This document shows, in pieces, positions 25,501-32,655 of a stretch of DNA of 64,000 bases. Each line of letters starts with the position of its first letter. The stretch's first letter is position 1. Source of the DNA: Corbicula japonica. Taxonomy: Eukaryota; Mollusca; Bivalvia; Venerida; Cyrenidae. Both the position numbers and the translations under genes were made by a program. The notes beneath the pieces are model-generated. The model was not told the origin of the DNA and did not search any database. It saw nothing but the letters and a program-made list of their open reading frames with translations. The DNA lies in assembly GCA_038501625.1 (NCBI GenBank), contig JAZAYU010000122.1, forward strand, positions 1,787,795 through 1,851,794, written 5' to 3'.

Positions 25501-28500
25501 TGTATATTATGGATAATACAATATGGCGAAAATATCTTAATTAACGATCACAACAGTCATGATAGAAACTTTTACCATCTTCCTTTTTTAACATCAATAC
25601 ATTTGTAATTTTCCTTTCAGGACTACACTAATAAACATTCATTGTGTAAAGGATGAGGAAGGGAAATTGGTGTCAGTGAACGAAAGCCCCCAAAACTTTT
25701 ATGTATGTAAATCTCTTTATTAGTCAGCTAATATTGATGTAATATTTTGATGCATATAATTATGCATTTGATGTCGGCTTTCGGCAAAGATACCTTTTGA
25801 TTTTGATCTGTTGATATTATTTTTATACTTATTATATTTAGAGTAATATTTCACATACTTGATTGGTGTCGATTTTTGCCATAATTATGTACCAAACCGA
25901 TCTTCATCATTTGTCAACAACAATGACCACAACCTGACCTGATAAGTTTTTGAGCTGATGACGTTATCAAATATTAACCATATTAGGTACATGTATCTCA
26001 GAAAGCACTTGAGCTAGAGTCATCACGTTAAGTGAAATGAAAATACAGGATGTGGGCATAAAACACTAAAATAATCCGATTTCAGAATGCATTCCGAAAT
26101 GCCTGTCAATGACCCCATAATGCATTTGCATCATTGTTTTGCAAACGCATTTCCTCAAAACACTCGATAAGTCACTTTTAAACTTTACAAAACTGAGGTT
26201 GTCATCAAAGTGAATTTATGGACGCTGCAAACGGAATTTCAAATGGATGGTGACGTCACAATTGTTATTATTAATTATGTTCTTTGAAGCAGGGTTTTCG
26301 TCAAATTCTTATTCTAAAATGCACTTCTGATCACGAAAGCCAGTTATGTTTTAGACGTTTTAAAATATTCGATTATAAAAGTCTTTTAGCTTTTGTAAAG
26401 CGCTGTTTAGTATGTAAATACTCATTGACGTCCCTTTTGATTAGCTCCTAACATGGCCTTGAAATTGCTGATATTTAGCGAATGTACCATTGTCTGCAAT
26501 CTTCTGTGAAACTAATACTATATGACTTGTATTGGTATATTATGGATGCTAAGTTTGATAACCAGTTTCACTAAATGAATAATGAACTTTTTTTTGCCAA
26601 ATTACAATTTAATGAAAATTGCCTGCCCCTTGTTTGGAATATTTTTTTTCGAGATAATTTTTTGGGCAGTCCGACACATGTCATTCCCTATAGTTATATT
26701 TTGTTTTGTTAAATCTTTAGTGCACATGTTTACCTTGACATGTTTTACCATACATAATGTACACTGAGATTGTCGTACAGAAATGAACTGTTCTGACGCA
26801 CGATCGTTTTACATTTATTTTTCTATTTTGTATATGTTCTGGTTGTCAAACAAGCGAGAGAAGTTGCCTTCGGAGTCCTATGTATTCGGTTCTAATATAG
26901 ATTCTTTTAAGTTATAATTGTTAAGGGATTATATTTTCCTTTGTTATTTGTTATTTATGAACTCACAAAACAAACTCTTCTAAACTCCTGTAGTCAGTAT
27001 TAAAAAAAAAACTTGTTTCCAGACATTTGAGCTTCAGACCAGACATGCATGTTTTGGAGCTGAACCAACCCCAAAACCAGAACCAGAACCAGAACCAGGC
27101 AAGCATAATATCAGCACAGGCTCTGTGCTACTTATAATGTAAGTTTACAAGTTAATTTGACTTTAGGAATATTCTGAAAATATATTGTAAACAACAACTG
27201 GTCTTGATTTCATTTAAAATATATTAATGACTGTCGAAAAATGTTTACTGATAGTTGTTTTATTATAAATTCAAGGCAGTATTACGATATATTCCCAATA
27301 CAGATCTCTAAAAATGATATTGCCCACATGAGTAAGAGGGTTGTAATGTGATAAAATGGTGTTTTTTTTCTTCAACTTATGCAATGTTTTCATAGGGCAT
27401 GTCTTTAAAGTTTATGCAAGATCTGTGTCACTAACAATACTACTAAAACCCTTATTTTTTTAGCCGTTCATGTTTTTAGATTTATTTTCTTTTGTAATAT
27501 TTCCAGATTTTTCGTGGTTCTTGGTGTATACTTTATAGCAGGTATGGTATTCCTAAAATTCGCTCGTGGGGCACAGGGAACCGAGATGATTCCAAATTAT
27601 GACTTCTGGACTTCATTGCCAGGATATATCAAGGTAAATGGGAATAAGCTATAACGTGAAATGGTACCTTTTATACATAAATACTGATGCATAAAATATA
27701 ATGTCTTGAGAATTTGAAACTTTTATATAATAGTTATTTAATAAGGTGCATTAAACTATTTGCGTATCTATTATGTTTGACTTATATTGATTCAGTATTA
27801 GGCTTTAGAAAAAAATCAACCTCTGGTTAAATGACGGTGTTGGAGGTTTAAAAGAGAAATATGCATAGGAATGGCCACATCCAGCAAACAGCCTCCCCAC
27901 ACAGCCAGAAAGTGTATAGGGGGAGAGCATGGTTTTACAATAATCAGTTAAATAGGCGCCACAAACAATTAACAAAGTGAGATCCCATGGGATTACCGCA
28001 TTGGAACGGTCAGTGGCAAAACAATTTGTCAGTGGGGGTTTAAACAAGGTTTTAGAGATTTTTAATGATCCAGGTGAAATCTTTAAAAAGACTCAATCTT
28101 TTTTGTATACCTGTTATTGTGATCTTGCTGTTAATTAAAATAATGTTCTGGTTCCAAAATATCTACGGAATCTTTTCTCATTTTGCTTGATAGTATGCTT
28201 TGCTTGCTTTTGCTTACTTGTTGAGCTGTAATAAATTCATCAAGGCTTTGTATATGATTGTCTTTTCGTTAGAACTGGCGGGGCAATTATAAGGTTGGTG
28301 AAACCTAGAACCTAGTACCAATATGTTTTGCCACAGACCGTTCCTTGACGGTTACCCCTTATTTAACCTTGTTTTTATTTAAATTGACGATATAAATCTA
28401 TGTGCTTTATTATACAAGGCTGTCTGAAGAGGTAATTGTTTTCATTTGCTACTTTTGAAACACACATTTAACTTATTTCGAGTGATATTAAGCATCTTAT

Positions 28501-28658
28501 TTTGATAAGAATTAAGACACCGAGTGCTACGGTATGTGATTATAGTTACGATTTTATCAGTATATTGTATTGCTTTAAACATGCTTTTATCCTTACAGGA
28601 TGGTGTACTGTTTACCTGCCGGGGATGTAAAGCTCAGTCATCATATTCAAAGATCTAA
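8601..28658 (+). CDS. M6PR: Cation-dependent mannose-6-phosphate receptor-like protein (7 exons, 242 aa)
   Basis: Joined exons 8601-8731, 13354-13447, 24609-24727, 25621-25702, 27023-27138, 27507-27633 and 28599-28658 keep one frame through AG/GT junctions and give 242 residues. Residues 1-18 are a hydrophobic signal peptide. The luminal part is a compact MRH (mannose-6-phosphate receptor homology) domain with VCQ (Q78), R115 before TTLINIHC, E136 and Y142, then TFELQTRHAC. These fit the Q-R-E-Y sugar-binding quartet of the family. A PEPEPEP stalk leads to one membrane segment (about 173-197), then the cytosolic KFARGAQGTEMIPNYDFW, very like vertebrate CD-MPR. The family carries lysosomal hydrolases from the trans-Golgi to endosomes. 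The tail ends in CRGCKAQSSYSKI, without the usual C-terminal acidic dileucine. Introns 1 and 2 hold antisense LINEs. Confidence 0.85.
8985..10578 (-). mobile_element. LINE A: 5'-truncated CR1/jockey-type retrotransposon
   Basis: The minus-strand element is cut at its 5' end near 10578, next to a MITE. It carries the reverse transcriptase frame, a 3' UTR (about 8990-9200) and ends in a (GATA)n tail (CTATCTATC on the + strand, 8985-9006). The simple-repeat tail and 5' truncation are typical of target-primed LINE insertion. It lies in intron 1 of the M6PR-like gene, antisense to it. Confidence 0.85.
9201..10578 (-). CDS. LINE A reverse transcriptase, N-terminally truncated
   Basis: The open frame (to 10643 including non-LINE sequence) shows RT motifs in order: GTIPRDWTKANVCPIHKKGD, NYRPISL, LILLDFSKAFDKVNH (catalytic Asp region), SGVPQGSVLGPLCFLVYIN, LFADDTAIYL (the FADD active-site box) and KYLGLDL. 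The C-terminal part has VRPQVEYASTVWNPY and WRSLEHRR, typical of CR1/jockey-clade RTs. The endonuclease and start of RT are missing, so the copy is dead although the remaining frame is open. The residues before GSLESG are read from the flanking MITE. Confidence 0.85.
10580..10818. mobile_element. Two-lobed MITE copy (TTAA family)
   Basis: Two palindromic lobes are seen. The first has CAGTGAAGATCCAGAACAG paired with GATCAGGATCCGCACTGG; the second has CAGTGCAGATCCTGATCAG paired with CTGACCTGGATCTACACTG. Both lobes recur at 12925-13126 and 35057-35293. The right edge follows the family pattern (GCATATCTATGAAGGAAAG). The left edge abuts LINE A and is not exact. Confidence 0.7.
10851..11850. repeat. 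70-bp direct repeats flanking an AT-rich block
   Basis: 10851-10920 and 11781-11850 are the same 70-bp sequence (from CCTGGAAAAGTGTAAAAGAG to ATATCAGAAT) with one mismatch. The 860 bp between is very AT-rich and holds an internal imperfect duplication, with AAAGAGACATGTT and ACATTTAAGAACATA near 11277-11395 and again at 11402-11500. No coding is seen. It could be a repeat with short direct termini or a local duplication. Confidence 0.7.
11851..12920. other. Intron 1 sequence without recognised elements
   Basis: AT-rich intronic DNA of the M6PR-like gene. The minus-strand frame at 12712-12945 is not protein-like and runs into the MITE that follows. I see nothing else. Confidence 0.45.
12925..13126. 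mobile_element. Two-lobed MITE copy flanked by TTAA
   Basis: TTAA at 12921-12924 and 13127-13130 flanks the element. The termini are CCCTTTTCTCCATAGATA on the left and TATTGAGGAAAGGG on the right. The inner palindrome contains CAGTGCAGATCCTGAT and GATCTGGATCTACACTGG. TTAA targets and CCC termini are hallmarks of piggyBac-type transposition, which is the inferred driver; no transposase is present. Confidence 0.75.
13354..13447 (+). CDS. M6PR: M6PR-like exon 2: luminal domain
   Basis: CAG acceptor at 13351-13353, GTAAGT donor at 13448. It encodes FTIYDDIKRYTYKFKPCG then IVSECLASGPTPT. KFKPCG is a typical first-strand cysteine of MRH domains. It enters in phase 2 and leaves in phase 0, matching exons 1 and 3. 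Confidence 0.8.
13527..13575. repeat. (ATT)n microsatellite
   Basis: About 16 uninterrupted ATT units just inside intron 2 of the M6PR-like gene. Confidence 0.9.
14097..14248. mobile_element. Two-lobed MITE family, short GC-rich copy
   Basis: Near-perfect terminal inverses TTAACCCGTTTCCG and CGGAAACGGGTTAA enclose one palindromic lobe (CAGTGCAGATCCAGTTCAG against CTGATCAGGACCTGCAC). At 152 bp it is the single-lobe form and keeps many CpG sites that the other copies have lost, so it is probably the youngest copy. It is nested in the 3' UTR of LINE B. Confidence 0.8.
14387..15922 (-). CDS. LINE B reverse transcriptase, N-terminally deleted
   Basis: Recognisable RT blocks: EHLWYKLIKLGLRGKLLDII, LGVRQGECLSPFLFSMFINDLE, LLLYADDIVIFGNSAEELQ (YADD active site), KLKVNVNKTKIMIF and FTYLGIVF. 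A long C-terminal extension ends with a Cys-rich block CVICNLLEDEYHFVLEC, as in several LINE groups. The first RT motifs are lost in the deletion that joins it out of frame to the endonuclease. The first ~20 residues before REHLWYK are probably junk at the junction. Not functional as it stands. Confidence 0.85.
   Translation of the reverse strand: MLYMLKICHKIGVIILFLVVREHLWYKLIKLGLRGKLLDIIKSMYESVKSRVKYCNELSEEYSCLLGVRQGECLSPFLFSMFINDLEDKFIHNYMQGVDVNMFKIFLLLYADDIVIFGNSAEELQNSMYLLSEYCDTWKLKVNVNKTKIMIFRRGGSIPRETVFYYNGQLVEIVKHFTYLGIVFTCGGSLSTAQKTLSEQALKAVFKLEKYLYKFTYISPKHKLDLFDKLVSPILNYCSEVCGFDTDPSIERVHMLYCKKILGVKKTTQNDFIYGECGRTTFRCVQMYNIVKYWLRILQTDENKYIFKIYSILKMDMENRHNIVNWCTLLKNLLCSLGFADAWLFQGVGSPALFLNLVKQRLHDQFVQNWTARLNDSSRALFYRNIASFKFQPYLNCFNINKFCQALTRLRVSSHRLQIEAGRWVRPLSIPLNDRKCVICNLLEDEYHFVLECRQYRELRKKYINKKYWHRPNMIKFVELLSTDNKSEIRKLGIYTFNAFSNRNMFMYGGN
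15861..16358 (-). CDS. LINE B ORF2 start: truncated AP-type endonuclease
   Basis: Reading in the ORF1 frame directly after its UAG (16364-16362) gives an open frame: ETAEKVTVRCAYLNVNGL, then DKLKSDFLR, IVLFTETWTD, GGVIIYVRNEL and FYIGLCYVIP. LNVNGL and FTETW correspond to the Asn and Glu motifs of AP endonucleases encoded by LINEs; the GDxN and SDH motifs further on are missing because of the deletion. No good ATG sits near the start of this frame, which favours expression by readthrough or reinitiation from ORF1, although decay could also explain it. Confidence 0.65.
   Translation of the reverse strand, partial: TAEKVTVRCAYLNVNGLYSRRTDKLKSDFLRCVFAENDIVLFTETWTDAFSNLHVNGFEHFVLNRTTIKNTAKRNSGGVIIYVRNELVTDDMLFQTSQDDIIWVKIKSTKLSLDTDFYIGLCYVIPDDSSRQSMTENNVFDRLIDSVVHVENMSQNRGYYSIFGC
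16362..18059 (-). CDS. LINE B ORF1: L1-ORF1-like RNA-binding protein (565 aa)
   Basis: The ATG at 18059 starts MDQQRSSIVLTQNRFDIF. A helical segment around residues 45-105 precedes LEARSRRNNLIFRGI, the typical coiled-coil/RRM junction of L1-type ORF1 proteins, followed by RAHRLGGRVPGRNFNKRP and PIIVNFRDF. The C-terminal half is Ser/Asn/Gln-rich with a duplicated segment (NMPVNV then NMPLNV, each after SHIY). Such proteins package LINE RNA. The frame is intact over 565 codons and ends in TAG, with the endonuclease frame continuing beyond. Confidence 0.8.
   Translation of the reverse strand: MDQQRSSIVLTQNRFDIFTEREMADVQINQSSGTTRQQFLDSSIDNKLLHMFDELRFIRNEQVSCSQGLLSFQKSLAHVDQRVSQVISVTNNQTALIRALAYKSIDLEARSRRNNLIFRGIVETKDEKCYDLISEFLDIKLDIDIRDMYVTRAHRLGGRVPGRNFNKRPIIVNFRDFGDVEYIMSRVYLLKEHPGFSVDYDYPKEIQEARARLWPKYKEYKRNNTRSKVAIVYPAKLIADGRVLCDEFPQWNFHLKYNRLSNIDLIGLNRTSQQRQLATESLSHLPTNLHTNTVSNSNNQQVPVASVLPPQSTRVVSPPSSQNIGYAQGHVNNTVKFNPVGYSISENQSTASVSEGVATHIHSGGSDTLYSASQSCLYSEQAPSTEQNAIHDYNIVRSSKSHIYNMPVNVSEQSVIHSGESDMLFSACHSRLGSEHAPSNSHIYNMPLNVGGQNVITSNIPPNNNLSSQVGDRFFSETPSLIAKSVEIINHEWGDETSYRSTGVERENARQSEWNSDETAKKVIDSGVPHLSRARSRTVRRTHSASPYGRNSHRSINRDSAISGK
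18197..18688 (-). other. LINE C 3' UTR (probable)
   Basis: Between the LINE C stop codon and the LINE B 5' end lies about 490 bp of AT-rich non-coding DNA. Given the shared orientation it is probably the LINE C 3' UTR, with LINE B inserted in or just beyond it. I cannot see an obvious tail. Confidence 0.45.
18230..21972 (-). mobile_element. LINE C: CR1-clade retrotransposon, nearly full coding length
   Basis: Contains the long EN-RT frame and an upstream ATG segment (21972-21905) coding MDITKLLSCILLIGFKLYS, a hydrophobic start, which falls out of frame at CTGTATATATATATTCGG near 21880-21900. Losing or gaining one TA pair explains the break. No separate ORF1 is seen upstream, so either it is absent or the copy is 5' truncated. 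The exact ends are uncertain. Confidence 0.75.
18689..21904 (-). CDS. LINE C ORF2: near-intact CR1-type endonuclease-reverse transcriptase
   Basis: An uninterrupted frame of about 1070 codons runs from just after a TGA near 21905 to 18689. Residue order: WLKLSLLLCGDIHPCPGPS near the start of the usual CR1 ORF2, then endonuclease motifs FIHLNVRSLLPKIDEIR, LLTETWLD, GGGVCIYIR, VLYRPP, VILGDFNTN and ISDHLMTF, all expected catalytic positions present. RT motifs: [78 protein letters not shown] and VKYLGVTID. No stop or frameshift is seen within the enzyme. There is no ATG at the 5' end of this frame; the ATG at 21972 is in another frame that meets it at a (TA)n run. Intron 2, antisense to M6PR-like. 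Confidence 0.9.
22352..23912. mobile_element. Candidate DNA transposon with TAGACATGTGTCACGG termini
   Basis: The left end TAGACATGTGTCACGGAGAAC is repeated in inverse at the right end (GTGACACATGTCTA near 23912). The sequences outside (22240-22345 and 23920-24000) match the two halves of a repeat that is continuous at about 50030-50200 (TGTTCATGGG, GTAATGGAAATGC, TAAACAG, CATCCCAAA). This suggests a 1.56-kb insertion, though the junctions are ragged. No transposase is recognised; the terminal frames (both beginning MCHGER) are only the TIR read outward. Confidence 0.5.
23913..24608. other. Intron 2 end
   Basis: The right half of the dispersed repeat (to about 24000), then AT-rich intron running into the polypyrimidine tract before the exon 3 acceptor. 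Nothing else is recognised. Confidence 0.4.
24609..24727 (+). CDS. M6PR: M6PR-like exon 3: MRH core
   Basis: CAG acceptor at 24606-24608 and AAG|GTTAG donor. It encodes VCQIPDGGSQGYDLG, then TATFSGNPETNNLVLKY and ASPR. VCQ carries the glutamine (Q78) expected in sugar contact. Phase 0 in, phase 2 out. Confidence 0.85.
24787..24864 (+). repeat. 39-bp tandem duplication
   Basis: Two adjacent copies starting AGCTATTAGTAGACTG and ending CATGGAGCT/AATGGAGCT, period 39, two differences. Lies just after exon 3. Confidence 0.85.
25621..25702 (+). CDS. M6PR: M6PR-like exon 4: MRH C-terminal strands
   Basis: TTTCAG acceptor, TAT|GTATGT donor. With the split codon it reads R-TTLINIHC, KDEEGKLVSVNESPQNFY. 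R115, E136 and Y142 match the MRH ligand-contact pattern, and the Cys is part of a conserved disulfide. Confidence 0.85.
25703..27022. other. Intron 4 of the M6PR-like gene
   Basis: AT-rich, with no repeat or exon that I can recognise. The frame at 26582-26767 is a run of hydrophobic, low-complexity codons without splice support. Confidence 0.4.
27023..27138 (+). CDS. M6PR: M6PR-like exon 5: last MRH strand, stalk and membrane entry
   Basis: TTTCCAG acceptor, AT|GTAAG donor. It encodes TFELQTRHACFG, the closing MRH cysteine strand, then a Pro/Glu stalk (four PE pairs) and GKHNISTGSVLLI, including one NIS glycosylation sequon and the beginning of the membrane helix. Confidence 0.85.
27507..27633 (+). 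CDS. M6PR: M6PR-like exon 6: membrane helix and cytosolic neck
   Basis: TTTCCAG acceptor, AAG|GTAAAT donor. FFVVLGVYFIAGMVF is the membrane span; KFARGAQGTEMIPNYDFW and LPGYIK follow. The GA(x)GxExxPxxxFW pattern is the signature that identifies the CD-MPR cytosolic region. Confidence 0.9.
27826..28065 (-). repeat. Dispersed 'aaaccccc ... gatatgcatatt' repeat, minus copy
   Basis: Same family as 40625-40930 and 45180-45410: on the minus strand it reads GTTTAAACCCCCACTG, TTTTGCCACTGACCGTTCCAA, GTGGCGCCTATTTAACTG, GGGGAGGCTGTTTGC and TATGCATATTTC. Non-coding. It lies in M6PR-like intron 6. Confidence 0.75.
28599..28658 (+). CDS. M6PR: M6PR-like exon 7: C-terminal tail
   Basis: CTTACAG acceptor. 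Encodes DGVLFTCRGCKAQSSYSKI and stops with TAA. DGxxFxCRxC is the palmitoylation-type cysteine neighbourhood of CD-MPR tails. The protein ends about 20 residues earlier than vertebrate CD-MPR and has no acidic dileucine. An alternative 3' exon downstream cannot be excluded. Confidence 0.8.
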   Translation, partial: DGVLFTCRGCKAQSSYSKI

Positions 28659-29597
28659 GAAATCATTTGTCAGCGTTCTTATTCCGTTTATGTGGTTTGT
28701 TAACAAAGGTTGATTACCATATTATTTAAATGCAATGTTTTTATGGTATTATTTACATTTACGTAAAACATTTTTTGCAGATACTCATTTTCCCTCTATT
28801 TTGGGAAGAGTAAGATACATTTATAAGTACTCATTATTTGCTTATTATTTGTGATATAAAATTACACTGAATTCGTGGAAATATTGGTAAAGACTTTATG
28901 ATCCAAATGTCATTATAAAAAAGTAATATTATAATACTAGGTAAAGAGGTTTTCATTATTAAAATTAAAAAGTTGGAAAATAATATAAATATTTATGTAT
29001 TACATCCATATTTTGTTGATTTAGTGTAGCATTTACATAAATCTTAATAACCCAATTTTAAGTCCATCTCTGAAGACGCTTAATGCCTTAATATATAATT
29101 ATAATTTAGCCATATGCATATTTTATTTGCTGAAGAATGGTTTGAGAATGCTAAGCAGATTTTTTATTTAGATTACTGTTTATGTTTTGAGCACATTTCA
29201 CGTTCTAATCTCTGAATGAAAAATACATCTCTAAATAATTTAGGAAATCTTGTTTACTATCTGATGCAATAGCGAGTAGTTTTATTTTAGCTTTACCATT
29301 TATTACAGTTCCACCACATGTCGTTATAATAATGAAATGATTGATGAAAATCAAAGTTGTGTTCAAACTTTGAACTGCACTAATATTCTTCTAGAAATAG
29401 ATCTGAATGACATATATTGTCAATTTTACTTTTTTGTTAGCAGAAAGTGTTTATAAACTACAATATTTTGAATATATTATTCTAAATCATATTTTTACGG
29501 AAAGCATTTGTGATCTGAAATTTAACATGTTGAGATTTTTCATTTCATCATCGGGTTGTTATTTTCTAATCTTACTAGATCTGTGTTTGTTTCTAGC
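28659..29597. other. M6PR-like 3' UTR and intergenic sequence
   Basis: AT-rich, with no further exon. I could not single out one poly(A) signal with confidence. The frame at 29407-29601 is hydrophobic low-complexity sequence. Confidence 0.35.
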
Positions 29598-29755
29598 CTA
29601 AGGTAATGATATTAACTTTCTTTACATACACCTTAATGACTTTGTTGGGAGCTCTGTTTCTGAACCTGTATGTTCCTGCTGTTCATGAGCCATGTTCATG
29701 GAAAATCGGGCTAAGAGACAGAATTTCGTGTTTCAAACTAAACTTTCGGTAAAGA
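29598..29755 (+). CDS. Candidate orphan exon, membrane-protein-like
   Basis: A TTTCTAG acceptor opens a block reading PKVMILTFFTYTLMTLLGAL, FLNLYVPAVHEPCSW, IGLRDRISCFKLNF, closed by CG|GTAAAG. It contains one hydrophobic helix and keeps a single frame across the block. It does not resemble CD-MPR, and I cannot link it to other exons. It may belong to another + strand gene or be chance. Confidence 0.3.
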
Positions 29756-30663
29756 AATTCATTTGTAGGTATTATTTGATTTTTTGAAAATCTCCATCAC
29801 AGCCTTAAATATCGTTGTTTCGTTACTTTTAATATCATTTACATTATTGGCTTCCTAACTTTAGTTTTGGAAAAGTCTAACGTCATCGATGACGTCATTA
29901 AGCCTGTTTTTCTGGAACCGGGTTGATGTTATATTAATATTGTTATGACTGTTTAGTTAGATTTTCTGCTTATTCTTCGATATTACATTTTATAGAGCTT
30001 TAGTTACTGAACGCTGAAGTCACCTTCAGTATTTACATTCCAAAAGATCTGTTTATACTTGGCTAACTTTTTGTCTAGATCTGTGTGATACAATTGTGTA
30101 ACCTTTACTTTCTAATTTCCGTGTTTTCCTCTTACACTTAGTTTATTGATCTGTACTTAAGTAATCTCTCACAAATTTTCGAATGAATGTATCTGTCATT
30201 CATGATGATTAAATTGTCCTTTTCCCTTAACATGTGTATATATTAGAAACAAACGAATTATGGAAAACACACTACATCTGCTGCAGGTACACCTACTACC
30301 AACTGTGTTTCGTTATTCACATAAGCTGTTTGTTTTTCATTATAATGTCTTCCAGTAAATTGTATTATACATCTTTGACATGTTTATTTATTGTGTCTCA
30401 AATAGAAGTTGATAGACCCATTCGATGTGCTCCTGGCAATGTTTTCTCTAGGAAAGGTTAATGGTCGGTCATTTGAAACAAAAATAGAACATTCAAACCT
30501 GTATTCAAGACCTTTCAGGAGAAAACCTAAAAGAGGTCTTTGAAGAAAGCGGGTTTTTGTGCACATGTGAATTTGTTCGTTAAGTCAGTCAGTGGTACAA
30601 ATGAACTGTGGTCTTAACAAACAAGTGGTATTTGTTTACAGGTGGTCTTAAGCACTTGTATTT

Positions 30664-30783
30664 ATACTTGTAGATTGTTAGCCTGGTCTAAACAAAACAC
30701 CAATGGTGATGGTAAAATTTTAAGAGCTGCAGAAAAAAAAAGGGATGCAACGTGTATCTTAATCATTCGATGTTTGGATGTTT
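30664..30783 (+). repeat. ~120-bp dispersed repeat, copy 1
   Basis: Shares ACTTGTAGATTGTTAGCCTG, GTCTAAACAAAACACCAATG, AAGAGCTGCAGAAAA and TTCGATGTTTGGATGT with 33548-33670, same orientation. Confidence 0.8.
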
Positions 30784-31747
30784 TAAGTACGTCTGTTTAT
30801 CATTATTAATTTCAATCATCACTTTTAAAAACATAGCTTGACAATTTATTTTACAATTATCGCGAAATGAGTTCTCTTCACAAACATTTATTGAGCTTCA
30901 TATATGCTCTTTTGTTTGCAGATGGGATTAAAAATGTTTGTCTTAATATCAAATAATTGAGCGAAACATCCCAGAAAGAGGAAACATTGATAGGGGCAAA
31001 ATTAACACCAAAGTGCCTGAACTTGTACCGGTTCTGCTCTTATATATTTGCTTTTTTGTAGTGAATTTGAAAGAAATTTGAATTACATACCTTATTGTAG
31101 GCGGTATGTACAAACATCATGAACACCTTTATTCTGAAAATTACGTTCCAAAATCATAATTTATGTATTTAATGCCGAAATTCATAACCGGATACATGTA
31201 TCCATTAATTTAACTTTTGGACTACGTCGTTTACAACGGCGCAGGTCATATAGACAATAGAAGTGACTTAACTGCTTTCAAACTTTTCAATTTATTTATG
31301 ATGCACACATTTTTCCGCATTGACATGACTTGGGCATATTTTGAGGTAGTTCTTTTTCTGTAAATTTTTTAATGCTTAAAGATGTTGTTTTTTACTCTGT
31401 TTTTGACGATGAGAAACTGCGGACTATAGGCAATCCCAGAAATCGATAACGCCCGGATGACTTCCCCTGAATACTCTCCATTTTGGCCATTACGGTACTG
31501 AAGAAAACTTCAAAACAAACCAGAAGTGGCGATTTGTTTTCAATATTGGCCTACTCATTTTTTGAATTTTGTATAAGAATTCTTACAGAATACTCAATAT
31601 AAAAATGTCTCACTATTTCTTAAAAAAAGGTAATAGGACTTCACTGGTGATGTCTGCATTATGCAATCTTAAAGACCCATTAAGGATGACTGATGAAAAT
31701 GACTACGTATAGTATTGGAATAAAGGAACGCAACAACCCATTATATA

Positions 31748-31823
31748 AATTTCTTGTTTTTACATGAAATGGAAGTGTTGTGACACACACTTTCATTTCA
31801 TGTAAAAAAAAAGAAAGAAATTT
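31748..31823. repeat. Hairpin-forming inverted repeat
   Basis: AATTTCTTGTTTTTACATGA and AAATGGAAGTGT are mirrored by ACACTTTCATTTCATGTAAA and AAGAAAGAAATT around a short loop. Possibly a very small palindromic element. Confidence 0.7.
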
Positions 31824-31894
31824 AAGTAATGAATTAATAAAATTACCATTTTAATGACGGCCTATTTTGACTCTACGAGTTTTTATCGCATTAA

Positions 31895-32098
31895 TGAACA
31901 GACTTATCCAGACCAGCTGACATACTCGTGCTGCCTGATCAGGATTTGCACCATTCACGTTTTGATTCATCATTTTATTTCCGATCAAGAAGAAAACATT
32001 GTAGGTCCTGATTCAGACAGCATCGATAAGCTGGTCGATCTCGATCTACACTGTTCCGCACATTCACTAAAATCCTTGCATGTGGTATAAAGGGTTGG
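31895..32098. mobile_element. Two-lobed MITE copy, decayed
   Basis: Keeps ATCCAGACCAGCTGACA, CTGATCAGGATTTGCACC, TCCTGATTCAGACAGCA and TCTCGATCTACACTGTTC, ending near AAAGGGTTGG. The left terminus is no longer clear. Confidence 0.65.
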
Positions 32099-32539
32099 TT
32101 AAAATCATTCTCATAAAGGATAGTTATTTCTTAACAGTGTTAACACTGTTGAATACTTCATAAACAATGAAAATCAGTTGCATTTTGGCTTCTTTACTCT
32201 TTTCAATCTATACATTTTGCTCTTTTAATGGTATTGATGGACAGTTATTGATCTTTCCAAAGATAACATATCGCCGATGAAAGTAACTTAATTGTTATCA
32301 ACATTAATTATCACACTGTTGCTGAATCTGCAGTCTGTGAGGTTTTTAAAATCGTGTTGTGGAAATTGAATTACATGTAGTTTCAATTAATATAGAATAA
32401 GGATAAAGATCGATGAAATATATTTATTTCACTAATCTATCTTTTCTTGACTTACTTAAAATCTCTTATGTTATTGCGGAATAATTCATTTTACTAGCTT
32501 ATTTAAAAACTTTTTACTCCATATTATAATGATTTATCG

Positions 32540-32655
32540 CACGTGTGAATAGTTTAGATCCATATAAGCTGGCACATCCATGCCATATAATCTGGTTCTA
32601 TACCGTTCGCCCACGCGATACATTTAATTGTCTCATCCTATGGAATAAAGAAAAT
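32540..32655. mobile_element. Two-lobed MITE family, partial decayed copy
   Basis: AGTTTAGATCCATATAAGCTG, TGGCACATCCATGCCATA, AATCTGGTTCTATACCGTTC resembles a single lobe of the family. The ends are lost. Confidence 0.5.

Larger units (their letters stand above)
29756..31894. other. Gene-poor stretch with a repeat copy and a hairpin
   Basis: Holds one copy of a ~120-bp repeat (30664-30783, matching 33548-33670) and an inverted repeat with ~30-bp arms at 31748-31823. A short frame at 30405-30461 (IEVDRPIRCAPGNVFS) has an AG before it but no convincing context. Confidence 0.45.
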
